Assembly: GCF_036208045.1 (NCBI RefSeq)
Contig: NZ_CP121472.1
Coordinates: 4,847,531 to 4,911,530, forward strand
Length of the DNA stretch: 64,000 nt
Reading direction: 5' to 3'
DNA from: Thiorhodovibrio winogradskyi
Lineage (GTDB): Bacteria; Pseudomonadota; Gammaproteobacteria; Chromatiales; Chromatiaceae
The position numbers and the translations under genes are program-made. A model generated the notes under the pieces. It was given only the letters and a program-made list of their open reading frames with translations. It ran no database searches and was not told the DNA's origin. Shown here piece after piece: positions 1 through 8,712 of this stretch (position 1 is its first letter; each line of letters starts with the position of its first letter).

Positions 1-352
1 CGTCTTCCGCCTCGATCTACATCGCCGGCATCAAACTCTGCGAATCCTACAACCGCCAATACGGCACCGATTTTCGCTGCGTCATGCCGACCAACCTCTA
101 CGGCCCCGGCGACACTTCGACCTGGCCAACAGCCACGTCCTGCCCGCCCTGATCCGCCGCTTCCACCAAGCCACACTCGACGCCGCCCCCACCGTCACCG
201 TCTGGGGCAGCGGCGCTCCACGCCGCGAACTCCTGCACGTCGACGACATGGCCGCCGCCTGCCTGCATGTCATGAATCTTGACACCGACACCTGGCGCAC
301 CCAGGTCGACCTGTGAGGTGGACCCCATGTCAAGGACAGTTTTCCCCCGAAT

Positions 353-1677
353 TTAAGTTAGCGCGCCCAGTTCAGTCGCAGCGGATTGGCGCTGCCCCAG
401 TTCTTCGCCAGCGGAGTCGTCGGCGGAGCGTAGCGGAGCCGACGACTCCGCTGGCGGGTGATCGCCAAAGTGATCAGCAACCACGACACCACCTCCTTTG
501 CCGCTCACATGCACATCGTCCGGCGTTCGGTAGCCAAGCCCCTGGTGAGGGCGTTCACCGTTGTAGAAGGGGAAATACGCCGAGAGGCCCATGAACAGCT
601 CTGTGAGCGTCTCATAGCCCTTGGGGTAAATGTCCTCCCATTTGACGCTGCGCCACAGACGCTCGACGAAGACGTTGTCCAGGGCTCTGCCGCGCCCATC
701 CATGCTGATGGCCACCTCGGCGTCACGCAACACCTGGGTGAAGGCGAGGCTGGTAAACTGCGCGCCCTGGTCGGTGTTGAAGATCTCCGGGCGGCCATGG
801 TGGCGCAGCGCATCCTCCAAGCAATCGATGCAAAAGCCCGTGTCCATTGTGTTCGACAATCTCCAAGAAAGGACTCGTCGTGAGTACCAGTCGATGATGG
901 CCACCAGGTAGGCAAATCCATGCGCGAGTCGCACATAGGTGATGTCACTGCTCCAGACGTGGTTGGGCCGTACAATGGCCAGCCCACGCAACAAGTAGGG
1001 GTAGATTTTGTGCTCAGGATGCGGCTTGCTTGTATGAGGCCCAGGCAACATGCCGGCTAAACCTAAAACGCCCATGAGACGCTGAACGCGTTTGCGACTG
1101 ACCGCATAGCCTTGTGCGCGCAGCATCACAACCATGCGTCGACTCCCATAAAATGGTCTCTTGGTGTATTCCGCATCAATCAGCCGCAACAACTTTTGAT
1201 CCAGTTCGCTCGGCTCGGCAATACGATCATGGCGGTGTGCATACACTCCAGAGCGATGTACGCCAAGCAGCGCACATTGGCGACTGACCGCTAACCCGCC
1301 ATCATCAAGGCCGCCCATGTCGATCCACCCGCGACGCACGCTCACAGGCTCACCCCGGACTTTTTTTTCAGCCAGTCCAGCTCCATTTTCAACCGCCCGA
1401 TCTCGCTGTAGAGTCGCTCTTCGTCGCCACTGTCGTCCACTTTCTTGCGCCCGCGCCGGCCTTCGAACAGCTTGCCGGCGTCCGCCACGATGGCTTTCTT
1501 CCACTGGCCTACTTGGACCGGATGAACCCCGTGATCCTGCGCAATCTCGTTAGTCGTCTTCACTCCGCGTACCGCTTCCAAGCCTACTTTGGCCTTGAAA
1601 GCGGCACTGAAGGTCTTGCGTTGTCTCTCACTCATCTGCTCTCTCCAAGTCTTTACAAGTCTCTTCAGATGAGGCAA
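353..1677 (-). CDS. IS3-family transposase OrfAB, made by -1 frameshifting
   Basis: OrfA (stop at 1342; likely start MSERQRKTF near 1635) has an N-terminal helix-turn-helix and a leucine-rich C-terminus. OrfB lies in the -1 frame and ends at 353. It carries the DDE integrase triad: D in SSDITYV, D in NTDQGAQF and E in FVERLWRS. The two frames meet at an A8 run (plus-strand T8, 1361-1368), in codons for LKKKS, which is a classic slippery site giving an OrfAB fusion. All three catalytic residues are present and no internal stop was seen, so the element may still be active. The fused protein would catalyse cut-and-paste or copy-out transposition of this IS. Confidence 0.85.
406..456. repeat. 19-bp perfect inverted repeat in the transposase 3' end
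   Basis: The arms at 406-424 and 438-456 are exact reverse complements of each other (left arm CGCCAGCGGAGTCGTCGGC) around a 13-base loop. The structure lies in the last codons of OrfB. It could fold as a stable hairpin in RNA of either strand. No T-run follows on either side, so I do not call it a terminator. Confidence 0.8.
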
Positions 1678-2012
1678 AACTAACTTAATTTAGTGTCCTA
1701 AAATTGGGGTCCACTATACCGCGCTGCTCACACCTCAACGTCGGCACCGGCGTCGACCTCACCATCGCCGACCTCGCCCACCTGGTCGCCGACATCGTCG
1801 GCTTCCAGGGCCAACTCGTCTTCGACCCCAGCCACCCCGACGGCCCCCCACAAAAACGGCTCGACGTCACCCGCCTGAACGCCCTTGGCTGGCGCGCCCG
1901 CATCGACCTGGCCGAGGGCATACGCCAGACCTACCATTGGTTCCTGCACCATCAGGATCAGGCCCGCCTGTGAAACCCGATGCCTCTCGATCCATGAGGC
2001 TTCAAACGAAGC

Positions 2013-2122
2013 GCGCGATTCGAGCAAGCGGGCCTGCGCGTGGTGCCGGCGCCGACGGATTTCGAGGTGATCGAGATGCCCATGAGCCCGCTGCGGTACG
2101 TGCCGGATGCGACGGCGCTGCA
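2013..2122 (+). pseudogene. DUF218 (YdcF/ElyC-like) fragment
   Basis: The translation contains QAGLRVVPAPTDFEV followed by YVPDATALQ. This resembles the C-terminal part of DUF218 proteins, in which a PAPTD motif is common. There is no start and the frame is lost near 2130. These proteins often sit in envelope or polysaccharide gene clusters. The assignment rests on a short motif, recalled rather than searched. Confidence 0.5.
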
Positions 2123-2133
2123 GACCCGCAAAT

Positions 2134-2343
2134 GGGAAGACCGAGCTGGCCTTTCGCAACGCGCTGGCCGGCATCCTCGAGAAGGAGACTGTGCCGACCT
2201 ACTTCGAGCAGACGGTCGATAGCCCCTTCATGCAGCATGTAGTGAAGATCCGCCCAGAATGGCGCGAGCGCCTACCGGCGGTGACCCATGTGGACGGCAC
2301 CGGGAGGCTGCAGACGGTCGACCAGCAAAGCAATCGGCTGTAA
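2134..2343 (+). pseudogene. Carbamoyltransferase C-terminal fragment
   Basis: The frame reads FRNALAGILEKETVPTYF, DSPFMQHVV and PAVTHVDGTGRLQTV. This matches the C-terminal domain of NodU/CmcH-type O-carbamoyltransferases, which modify sugars. There is no N-terminal domain. The frame stops at TAA (2341-2343), soon after the conserved PAVTHVDG block. It lies between unrelated scraps, so it is debris rather than a gene. Confidence 0.6.
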
Positions 2344-2464
2344 TCCGTTGTGGGACGGTGGGCACATCAAGTTCTTCAGCACGCGCACGCTGGCTGCGCT
2401 GATGAAGGGCAGCGGGTTTGGGCAGATCGAGTTTGCGTACTTCGGGCGTGCGCCGTGGTTGTGA
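2342..2464 (+). pseudogene. SAM-dependent methyltransferase C-terminal fragment
   Basis: Forty codons ending at TGA 2462-2464 encode LWDGGHIKFFS, a helix (LAALMKGSGF) and FGRAPWL. This is the typical tail of class I sugar or lipid methyltransferases of the Methyltransf_23 type. The SAM-binding part is missing. It abuts the carbamoyltransferase fragment with no spacer, which points to deletion or recombination rather than an operon junction. Confidence 0.55.
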
Positions 2465-2521
2465 AATAGCAAGGTGTGTTTTGCGCGCAAGCCGTGAGGG
2501 TGAGTGTGGAGGACGCGATGG

Positions 2522-2848
2522 CTAGTCTCGGACCAGCCGCTCCAAGAGGAGCGAGCCTAGGTGGCGTCGACCGTCGAGCACTGCTAGCACGACGACCTGG
2601 TCCGGCTCGATTCGATAAATGATCCGCCAGGGCCGCTCGATGAGTTCGCGGTACTGCAGGACATCCACCGCTTGCAACTCCGGCACCACGCGCCCACGCT
2701 CGGCGGCAATGCGAAGTGCCTCGGCCCGCTCCTCTAAGCGCTCGAGCACCGCGACGGCGTTTTCAACGGAGTCCTCGGCGATGAAATCGACAATGCCCTC
2801 CAGGTCGACACGGGCGGTCTCGGCCCAGCGGACTGGACGCTCACGCAT
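2522..2848 (-). CDS. ParE/RelE-family toxin
   Basis: This 108-residue protein has the RelE/ParE fold signature: an N-terminal WAETARVDLEGIVDFI helix, a central Arg-rich segment, PWRIIYRIE and VLAVLDGRR near the C-terminus. ParE toxins poison DNA gyrase, while RelE relatives cleave mRNA on the ribosome; sequence alone does not separate the two here. The start overlaps the 3' end of the antitoxin gene by 8 bp, so the pair is translationally coupled, antitoxin first. It appears intact. Confidence 0.85.
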   Translation of the reverse strand: MRERPVRWAETARVDLEGIVDFIAEDSVENAVAVLERLEERAEALRIAAERGRVVPELQAVDVLQYRELIERPWRIIYRIEPDQVVVLAVLDGRRHLGSLLLERLVRD

Positions 2849-3125
2849 TGGACGACGACCTACCCTGCAAACGCTCGCGTAGCGCCGTGAAGACGTGCCC
2901 TTGATCGGTTAGCCTTCCCGCGCGTGCGTCTGCCTCCCCTTGCGCCATGAGCCGGAGCATCACAAGCGCTTGCTCACGACGCTGATACGATTCGTAGTCT
3001 TCGACGACCGCTCGTGCGCGGCCGTTTTGGGTCAGGACGATCCGGCTCGGCTCGTCGCGGATTTGATCGAGCAGTCGGCTGGCGTCGGCCCTGAACTCAC
3101 CCAGGCTGAGGATGGATTCATGCAT
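2841..3125 (-). CDS. Phd/YefM-family antitoxin
   Basis: The protein has 94 residues from the ATG at 3125. The N-terminal half (SLGEFRADASRLLDQIRDEP, then RIVLTQNGRARAVV) is the Phd/YefM DNA-binding fold, and the C-terminal tail is the charged toxin-neutralising segment. Upstream codons stay open but show no family similarity. It should bind and autorepress its own promoter and neutralise the ParE-like toxin encoded just downstream. Confidence 0.85.
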   Translation of the reverse strand: MHESILSLGEFRADASRLLDQIRDEPSRIVLTQNGRARAVVEDYESYQRREQALVMLRLMAQGEADARAGRLTDQGHVFTALRERLQGRSSSNA

Positions 3126-3225
3126 GGATACATACCTTTTTCGGACTGGATTCGGTTGATCAAGCTTGGCTGGAGGCGCCCGTCGAGTCAAGCGGCTTGC
3201 GAGGCGCTGTGCGCTGCGCAAAGGG

Positions 3226-3370
3226 GCTGAATATTGTCGGATCGGTTCGGCTGCTCGATATGGCGGAACGGCGCGGGCTGATCCATAGCGCGGAAGAATG
3301 CATTCGGGAGATGTCGGATTTTGGCTACCGGGTCTCCATCGATCTGTTAGCGAAGATCCGCTCCAGTTAG
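3226..3370 (+). pseudogene. DUF3368 (PIN-like) C-terminal fragment
   Basis: The frame reads VGSVRLLDMAERRGLI and then EMSDFGYRVSIDLL, ending in TAG at 3368. This resembles the C-terminus of DUF3368 proteins, predicted PIN-domain nucleases of toxin-antitoxin modules, with a usual tail of the form AKRRGLI...GFRLS. The catalytic N-terminal part is absent. Confidence 0.55.
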
Positions 3371-3374
3371 CGGT

Positions 3375-3782
3375 TTTGGACGTGCCCCTGAGGCGCTCGC
3401 ACTGCCGATCAAGCCGCTGTATTACGCCGATGATGGGCGCACGCTGCGGCTGGCCTCTCAGATGCAGGCGTTGCGCGCCGGCGGGGTGATCGACGGCTCG
3501 CCGGAGACGGCGGCGCTGGCCGGGTTCTATCTGTTCGGCACCCTGCCCGAGCCTTGGACGGCACTGCGCGGCGTGCGTGCGCTGCCGGCGGGCAGTTGGC
3601 TGCGGGTGCGCGATGGCCGGCTGCAGGGGCCGCGGCGGCGGCCTCATTCCTGCTCCCTGTCGCACATCCTGCGCAAGAGCCGCGAAGATTATCGCGCCCT
3701 GCGCCGCCACGACGTGGGCGGACTCGGCACCCTGGCCTGGAAGAACCTGAGCAAACTCTCGCAATTCTGGCGCCATGAGTGA
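3375..3782 (+). pseudogene. Asparagine synthetase (glutaminase domain) fragment with a foreign tail
   Basis: The frame includes PIKPLYYADDGRTLRLASQ, FYLFGTLPEP and LPAGSWLRVRDGR. This is the internal part of the class II glutamine amidotransferase region of AsnB-like proteins, which often occur in exopolysaccharide clusters. Near 3640 the translation switches to an unrelated tail (LRKSREDYRALRRHDVGG) that resembles the end of a polysaccharide glycosyltransferase, ending at TGA 3780. It appears to be two gene scraps fused in one frame. Confidence 0.6.
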
Positions 3783-3881
3783 ACACTTCGCACTCCCGAA
3801 CCGGCCGCCATCCCCACCATGACCGCCCGAAGCCTCACGCCCCGCGTGATGACTCGGGTGTGAATACAAGGATCCTTGCGC

Positions 3882-4460
3882 ATGTCTAGCCAACCGTCTT
3901 CCGCCTCGATCTACATCGCCGGCCTCAAACTCTGCGAATCCTACAACCGCCAATACGGCACCGATTTTCGCTGCGTCATGCCGACCAACCTCTACGGCCC
4001 CGGCGACAACTTCGACCTGGCCAACAGCCACGTCCTGCCCGCCCTGATCCGCCGCTTCCACCAAGCCACACTCGACGCCGCCCCCACCGTCAGCGTCTGG
4101 GGCAGCGGCGCCCCACGCCGCGAACTCCTGCACGTCGACGACATGGCCGCCGCCTGCCTGCATGTCATGAATCTTGACACCGACACCTGGCGCACCCAGG
4201 TCGACCCGCGCTGCTCACACCTCAACGTCGGCACCGGCGTCGACCTCACCATCGCCGACCTCGCCCACCTGGTCGCCGACATCGTCGGCTTCCAGGGCCA
4301 ACTCGTCTTCGACCCCAGCCACCCCGACGGCCCCCCACAAAAACGGCTCGACGTCACCCGCCTGAACGCCCTCGGCTGGAGCGCCCGCATCGACCTGGCC
4401 GAGGGCATACGCCAGACCTACCACTGGTTCCTGCACCATCAGGACCAGGCCCGCCTGTGA
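3882..4460 (+). pseudogene. GDP-L-fucose synthase-like fragment, copy 2
   Basis: From the ATG at 3882 the frame is open for 192 codons and is the uninterrupted twin of copy 1. It includes [10 protein letters not shown], a substrate-side [15 protein letters not shown] motif and the C-terminal FLHHQDQARL. The family is about 310 residues. Here the N-terminal NAD(P) fold and the catalytic YxxxK are missing: the sequence starts [14 protein letters not shown] where the family has a YAIAKIAG-like stretch. It is therefore unlikely to be an active reductase. Confidence 0.85.
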
Positions 4461-4565
4461 AAGAAGAGACAGGCGGTGCTGGACGAAGCGCGCGGATAGC
4501 CAGGTAGCCAAGCAGGGTTCGCATCCCGTACCTTTGATTCACACTGAACCGAATCGGATGCCATC

Positions 4566-4811
4566 ATGAATGCCCTTGATCTCATCAAGCAGGAAGTCAT
4601 CAGCCTGCTCGAGACGCAGCGCGCCGAAGTGCTCGATTTCATCGGCTATCTGAAGAGCCGTTATGCAACCGAAGATCGCGCCGTTTCGCCCGAGGAGCGA
4701 CTTGCCGATTTGATGGCTTATTTTGCGCCTTACCGAAAAGACTTTGGTGATTTCCTCCTCACGTTTCGGGGTTCAATAATCGCGCCCCTATTGAATCAAG
4801 TCTTTGTTTAG
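4566..4811 (+). CDS. Small DUF2281-like protein, possible antitoxin
   Basis: This 81-residue product begins MNALDLIKQEVISLLETQRAEVLDFIGYLKSR, cut here at its key part EVLDFIGYLKSR, which resembles the start of DUF2281/VapB-like antitoxins. The C-terminal third (LLTFRGSIIAPLL) does not fit that family, so the gene may be a 3' replacement product. No toxin gene follows; the next recognisable sequence is a transposase fragment. Confidence 0.45.
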   Translation: MNALDLIKQEVISLLETQRAEVLDFIGYLKSRYATEDRAVSPEERLADLMAYFAPYRKDFGDFLLTFRGSIIAPLLNQVFV

Positions 4812-4828
4812 TAATTAAAAGCGGCATC

Positions 4829-5116
4829 ATGGATGGTAGGCGCAGCCTGGGACTCTCCAGGCTGCTCACCAAGCTTGGCTTTCACAAGCGCAGTGGTCTG
4901 CAAGCATCGCGGATCATCTATCTGCTGTTGATCTGGGTGTGGGTTGGGCGCGAGAGTATTGCGCTATTCGCCCGTCAATCGCTGCGCAGTTTCGCCGATG
5001 CCCACAAGGACGCCCTCTATGATGTGCTGGCCCGCGAAGATCTCTATTGGCGCGCCTTTCATCAACCGGCCAGCCGGGGCAAGCACCGGTCGCCAATGGG
5101 CGAGTTACGGACCTGA
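4829..5116 (+). pseudogene. IS4-type transposase N-terminal fragment
   Basis: The 95 codons contain LLTKLGFHKRSGL, LLLIWVWVGRESIALFA and KDALYDVLAREDLYWRAF. This is the N-terminal region found before the DDE domain in IS4/IS1380-like transposases. The frame leaves the family after about residue 80 and the catalytic domain is absent. No terminal inverted repeats were found. Confidence 0.55.
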
Positions 5117-5225
5117 CCGAGATCCTCAGCCTTATGAGAGGATGATCAGCACCAAGCCCTGACACCTGACACAGTCACTCAGCGGCCAACGCAGGTAATC
5201 GCCCCGCAGCGGAAACCGAGTGCTC

Positions 5226-6323
5226 ATGATGCGCTTTTTCAACACCGAGGGTCCTAACCGGGCCGCCGACCACTACACCCTGCCGCCACTGGCGCGCTGG
5301 GATCTGGACGCGATCTTGACGCTGATCGCGCAGAAGAAATATTTCCTGCTCCACGCCCCGCGCCAGACCGGCAAGACCACCTGTCTGCTGGCGCTGATGG
5401 ATGCGCTGAATCAGGACGGGAGGTATCGCGCGGTCTATGCCAATATCGAGGCGGTGCAGGCCGCGCGTGAGGACATTGCGCAAGGCATGGCGACCCTATG
5501 TAGCGTGCTGGGTCGCGCCGCGCGGCAGTCCACGGAAGAACAGGAGCCCGAGCACTGGCTGCACCAACAGGGCGATCGCGTGGCGCCTGGTGATCGGGTC
5601 GCGATGTTGCTGGAACACTGGTCGTCATCCGATCCCCGCCCCCTGATCCTGCTCCTCGACGAGGTCGACGCCCTGATCGGCGATACCCTGATCTCGCTGT
5701 TGCGCCAACTGCGCGCCGGCTATCCGCAACGCCCGGCGCGCTTTCCGCAGACGGTCATCCTCTGTGGCGTGCGCGATCTGCGCGACTACCGCATCCATGC
5801 CCGCTCCGAGCCCGAGGTCATTACCGGCGGCAGCGCCTTTAACATCAAGGCCAAGTCTTTGCGTCTGGGCGACTTTAGCCCTGCCGAGGTGCGGGCACTG
5901 TTGGCGGAACATACCACCGAGACCGGGCAGGTCTTCACCCCCGAGGCGATCGAGCGGGTCTGGGCGCTGACCCAGGGCCAGCCTTGGCTGGTCAATGCCC
6001 TGGCCTATGAGGCCTGCTTCGAGCGCCCCGAAGGACGGGATCGCCAGCATCCGATCGACCGGGAGATGATCGAGCAGGCCAAGGAGCAGTTGATCCTCAA
6101 CCGCGTCACCCATCTCGATCAGCTCGACGACAAGCTGCGCGAGGAGCGGGTGCGGCGCATCATCGAGCCGATGCTCGCCGGCACGGCCTTAGGCCCGGTA
6201 CCGGTGACGGATCTCGAGTACCTCACCGACCTGGGCCTGCTCCGTCAGGTCGATGGCGGCGGCATCGAGGTGGCAAATCCCATCTACAGCGAGGTGCTGC
6301 CGCGCATGTTGGCAACAGGGTGA
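5226..6323 (+). CDS. AAA-like P-loop ATPase, C-terminally shortened
   Basis: The product is about 365 residues. It has a P-loop (LLHAPRQTGKTTCL), a Walker B-like segment (LILLLDEVDALIG) and a GVRDLRDYRI region, typical of the AAA_14-like ATPases widespread in purple sulfur bacteria and cyanobacteria. Relatives known to me continue past the NPIYSEVLPR region into a PD-(D/E)XK nuclease-like domain. Here the frame ends at that point (TGA 6321) and a heparinase scrap follows. The ATPase core looks intact, so a product may be made, but the usual effector half is gone. Two ATG codons (5226, 5229) are possible starts. Confidence 0.7.
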   Translation: MMRFFNTEGPNRAADHYTLPPLARWDLDAILTLIAQKKYFLLHAPRQTGKTTCLLALMDALNQDGRYRAVYANIEAVQAAREDIAQGMATLCSVLGRAARQSTEEQEPEHWLHQQGDRVAPGDRVAMLLEHWSSSDPRPLILLLDEVDALIGDTLISLLRQLRAGYPQRPARFPQTVILCGVRDLRDYRIHARSEPEVITGGSAFNIKAKSLRLGDFSPAEVRALLAEHTTETGQVFTPEAIERVWALTQGQPWLVNALAYEACFERPEGRDRQHPIDREMIEQAKEQLILNRVTHLDQLDDKLREERVRRIIEPMLAGTALGPVPVTDLEYLTDLGLLRQVDGGGIEVANPIYSEVLPRMLATG

Positions 6324-6327
6324 AATG

Positions 6328-6633
6328 GGGACGTACCAGGTTTTTGATGACCTCGAGCGCTTCAAAGTGTCCCCGTTGTTGGTCTCGGCGGCGCATGATG
6401 GTTATCGGCGGTTGCCGGGACGACCGGTGCATCGGCGCCACTGGCAGTTGGCGGAAGATCGCTTGGTGGTGAGTGATCGGATTGAGAGCGAGGTTCGCTC
6501 GGCCGTGGCGCGCTTTCATCTGCATCCGCAGGCTAAGGCCAGCATCGAGGAGGCTTGCGGCGTGCTGCGCTTGCCCGTTGGTGCCCCCATCCGTTGGCGC
6601 GTGAGTTTTTTCAAACACAGGAATCTCCCATGA
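6328..6633 (+). pseudogene. Heparinase II/III-like C-terminal fragment
   Basis: The translation has SAAHDGYRRLPGRPVHRR, then VVSDRIES and AVARFHLHP. This is the typical beta-sandwich part of heparinase II/III family proteins found in exopolysaccharide clusters. Only the last hundred residues remain, and the region starts 4 bases after the ATPase stop. It overlaps the wbpA-like start by 4 bp (ATGA), as an intact upstream operon gene would. Confidence 0.6.
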
Positions 6634-7928
6634 AACTCATTGACCGTCTGAACAACCGCGAGGCCCAAATCGGCATTCTCGGGCTCGGCTACGTGGGCCT
6701 GCCGCTCATGCTGCGCTTCAGTGAGGTCGGCTACCCGGTACTCGGCCTCGACATTGACGCCGCCAAGGTCGAGGCCCTGATGGCGGGTCGCAGCTACATC
6801 GAGCACATCCGTGCCGAGGCCATCGGCCAGGCCCTGGAGCAGGGCTTCAGCGCCACCACTGACTTCAGCCGCGCGCGCGCATGCGATGCGCTGATCCTCT
6901 GCGTGCCGACGCCACTGAACCAATACCGCGAGCCAGATCTGAGCTACGTCATCAACACCACGGAGGCCATCGTGCCGCACCTGCGCGCCGGGCAGGTCGT
7001 TTCCCTGGAGAGCACCACCTGGCCCGGCACCACCGAGGAGGTCCTCAAGCCCCGCTTGGAATCCACCGGGCTCAAGGTCGGCGAGGATGTCTTTCTGGTC
7101 TTCTCGCCCGAGCGCGAAGACCCTGGCAACCCGACGTTCACCACTCGCAGCATTCCGAAGGTGCTCGGCGGAGTGACGCCGGCCTGCACTCGGGTCGGTC
7201 AGGCCCTCTACGGGCAGGTGATCGATGAGGTGGTCACGCTGAGTTCCACGCGCGCCGCCGAAATGACCAAGCTCCTGGAGAACATCCACCGCGCGGTCAA
7301 CATCGGCCTGGTCAATGAGCTGAAGATCGTCTGCGACCGCATGGGCATCGATATCCACGAGGTCATCCGCGCCGCGGCGACCAAGCCGTTCGGCTTCACG
7401 CCTTACTACCCTGGTCCCGGCCTTGGCGGCCACTGCATCCCGATCGACCCTTTCTATTTGACCTGGAAGGCGCGTGAGTATGGCCTGAATACCCGCTTCA
7501 TCGAGCTCGCCGGCGAGGTCAACGCCGCCATGCCCGAGTGGGTGGTCGGCAAGGTTGCCGATGCGCTCAATGAGCGCGGCAAGGCCATCAAGGGCAGCCG
7601 CATCCTAGTGCTCGGCATCGCCTACAAAAAGAACGTCGATGATCGGCGCGAATCGCCCTCGATGATCCTGATGGAGCGGCTCGAGGCCAAGGGCGCCGCG
7701 ATCAGCTACTCGGATCCGCACGTGCCACGCTTCCTGCCGATGCGCAAGCACGATTTCGATCTTGCGTCGGTCCCGCTGACCCCCGAGACCCTCGCCGCGA
7801 CCGATTGCGTGCTGCTGGCAACCGATCATGATCGCTTTGATTACGAGCTGATCAAGGCCCATGCCCCGCTGATCGTCGATACCCGCGGGCGTTATCGGGA
7901 GCCGGCAGCGCATATCGTGCGGGCTTGA
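6630..7928 (+). CDS. wbpA: UDP-N-acetyl-D-glucosamine/UDP-sugar 6-dehydrogenase
   Basis: This 432-residue nucleotide-sugar dehydrogenase oxidises the C6 of a UDP-HexNAc to the uronate with two NAD+. It shows the Rossmann motif [11 protein letters not shown] (about residues 15-25), the central [10 protein letters not shown] segment, and the catalytic cysteine C269 in GGHCIPIDP. The length is normal for the WbpA/TviB/WecC group. The start ATG at 6630 is chosen because [21 protein letters not shown] matches the family start (cut point MKLIDRL); upstream codons belong to the heparinase scrap. It is the only intact sugar gene in the first 9 kb. A wecB remnant 0.5 kb downstream supports a former UDP-ManNAcA or UDP-GlcNAcA pathway. 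Confidence 0.88.
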   Translation: MKLIDRLNNREAQIGILGLGYVGLPLMLRFSEVGYPVLGLDIDAAKVEALMAGRSYIEHIRAEAIGQALEQGFSATTDFSRARACDALILCVPTPLNQYREPDLSYVINTTEAIVPHLRAGQVVSLESTTWPGTTEEVLKPRLESTGLKVGEDVFLVFSPEREDPGNPTFTTRSIPKVLGGVTPACTRVGQALYGQVIDEVVTLSSTRAAEMTKLLENIHRAVNIGLVNELKIVCDRMGIDIHEVIRAAATKPFGFTPYYPGPGLGGHCIPIDPFYLTWKAREYGLNTRFIELAGEVNAAMPEWVVGKVADALNERGKAIKGSRILVLGIAYKKNVDDRRESPSMILMERLEAKGAAISYSDPHVPRFLPMRKHDFDLASVPLTPETLAATDCVLLATDHDRFDYELIKAHAPLIVDTRGRYREPAAHIVRA

Positions 7929-8056
7929 GTGCACTACCATCTGGCGAGCTAGGATCAGGCCACGCAGGTGGATCGGACACACACTAGGTGCCAGCAGTGT
8001 TTTCCTTCGGCGGCTGAAGCCGGCCGCGCCGATAGAGATTCAGCGCCAACGACGGC

Positions 8057-8125
8057 CCGGTGGTCTCCAGCTTCATCGTGCAGGCCCTGCGCAACGGATG
8101 GACCCCTGCTAACCCCGGACGGGCG
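8057..8125 (+). pseudogene. Possible NAD-dependent epimerase scrap
   Basis: A short frame reads GPVVSSFIVQALRNGWTP. It resembles the VVSNFIVQAL block of UDP-glucuronate decarboxylase-like epimerases. It is too short for more than a tentative call. No start or stop belongs to it. Confidence 0.3.
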
Positions 8126-8136
8126 AAATCCTCAAG

Positions 8137-8216
8137 TCAAAACAGTGTGGTTCATGGAAACCGGACAAAATGCGCCTTACTTCATTATGTCTCATCCATT
8201 AAGGAGGGCAAGATGA
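8137..8216 (+). pseudogene. DUF6883 C-terminal fragment
   Basis: The frame VKTVWFMETGQNAPYFI ending at TGA 8214-8216 resembles the last strand pair of DUF6883 proteins, small proteins usually encoded just before a DUF4926 gene. That same neighbour follows here with an ATGA overlap, which supports the call. The N-terminal part is missing. Confidence 0.45.
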
Positions 8217-8263
8217 TCAACGAAATTGACTGTATTGTTTTGACCACCGACCTTTCCGAATAG
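8213..8263 (+). pseudogene. DUF4926 N-terminal fragment
   Basis: ATG 8213 with a good ribosome-binding site (AAGGAGGG at about 8200) starts MINEIDCIVLTTDLSE and then meets a stop. DUF4926 proteins begin in this way but run to about 70 residues. The truncated reading frame is followed by unrelated sequence. Confidence 0.45.
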
Positions 8264-8476
8264 CGAACAACCGCAAAGCTTGAATCGACTGCCAAGCCGG
8301 TCGGGGCATGCGCCCCGCCCGGATCCTTTAAACACCGCCACCCCCGCTTAAAAATTTGAATTTGCGCGAAACACTGATGTAGCTCCCGGACACCATTGTC
8401 TGGATTGCTTATCTAAATGCGAGACCCTCTGCGGTCAAGCCGGCGGTGCGTTCAAAACCGACTAGCGGGGGCTTTT

Positions 8477-8712
8477 TTCGACCAACTCAGCATCCCGGTT
8501 GAATATGTGGATGGTGGTATCCGCTCAGGCGACTGGAGCATGCCTGAGGAGATCAACCGCATGGTGACTGAAAGCATCACCAACTGATTCTTCACCACCA
8601 GTGAGTTTGCCAATGCCAACCTGTGCAAGGCCGAGGAGGTGGAGGCGCGCATCCACTTCGTCGGCAACACCATGATCGACACCCTGCTGGCGAATATGGA
8701 CCGCCTGCGGAT
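8477..8712 (+). pseudogene. wecB: UDP-N-acetylglucosamine 2-epimerase (WecB) fragment
   Basis: The frame reads WSMPEEINRMVTESITN, a TGA stop (8585-8587), then FFTTSEFANANL and IHFVGNTMIDTLL. These are the central blocks of non-hydrolysing UDP-GlcNAc 2-epimerases. The internal stop and the changed active-site block (YVDGGIRS where the family has HVEAGLRS) show decay. At 8713 the frame runs without a break into an Rpn-type C-terminus. Confidence 0.75.

Larger units (their letters stand above)
312..1718 (-). mobile_element. IS3-family insertion sequence inside the epimerase fragment
   Basis: The element is about 1.4 kb and its ends are imperfect inverted repeats: the left end reads GAGGTGGACCCCATGTCAAG and the right end, read inward on the minus strand, begins TATAGTGGACCCCAATTTTA. 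The boundaries are set by comparison with the uninterrupted second copy of the target at about 4200-4206. A clean 3-4 bp target duplication is not evident, so the exact ends are uncertain by a few bases. It carries one two-frame transposase on the minus strand. Confidence 0.85.
1..1972 (+). pseudogene. GDP-L-fucose synthase-like fragment, copy 1, split by an IS element
   Basis: Bases 1-311 and 1719-1972 together encode the C-terminal half of an extended SDR nucleotide-sugar epimerase/reductase of the GDP-L-fucose synthase type (motifs [24 protein letters not shown]). They are nearly identical to 3895-4460. This copy is dead for three reasons: one base is missing near 114 relative to copy 2 (GGCGACACTTC against GGCGACAACTTC), an IS3-family element sits at 312-1718, and the N-terminal half with the cofactor-binding region is not in the window. 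The left edge may continue outside the window. The family makes GDP-fucose for cell-surface polysaccharide. Confidence 0.85.

Noticed and set aside
3126-4163. N-terminal extension of the Phd-like antitoxin to over 400 codons
   Set aside because: The upstream part is antisense to the epimerase and AsnB scraps; only the last 94 codons match the antitoxin family.
8302-8317. CGGGGC-ATGC-GCCCCG hairpin as a terminator
   Set aside because: It has no T-run and follows no intact gene on either strand; it is probably chance in GC-rich debris.
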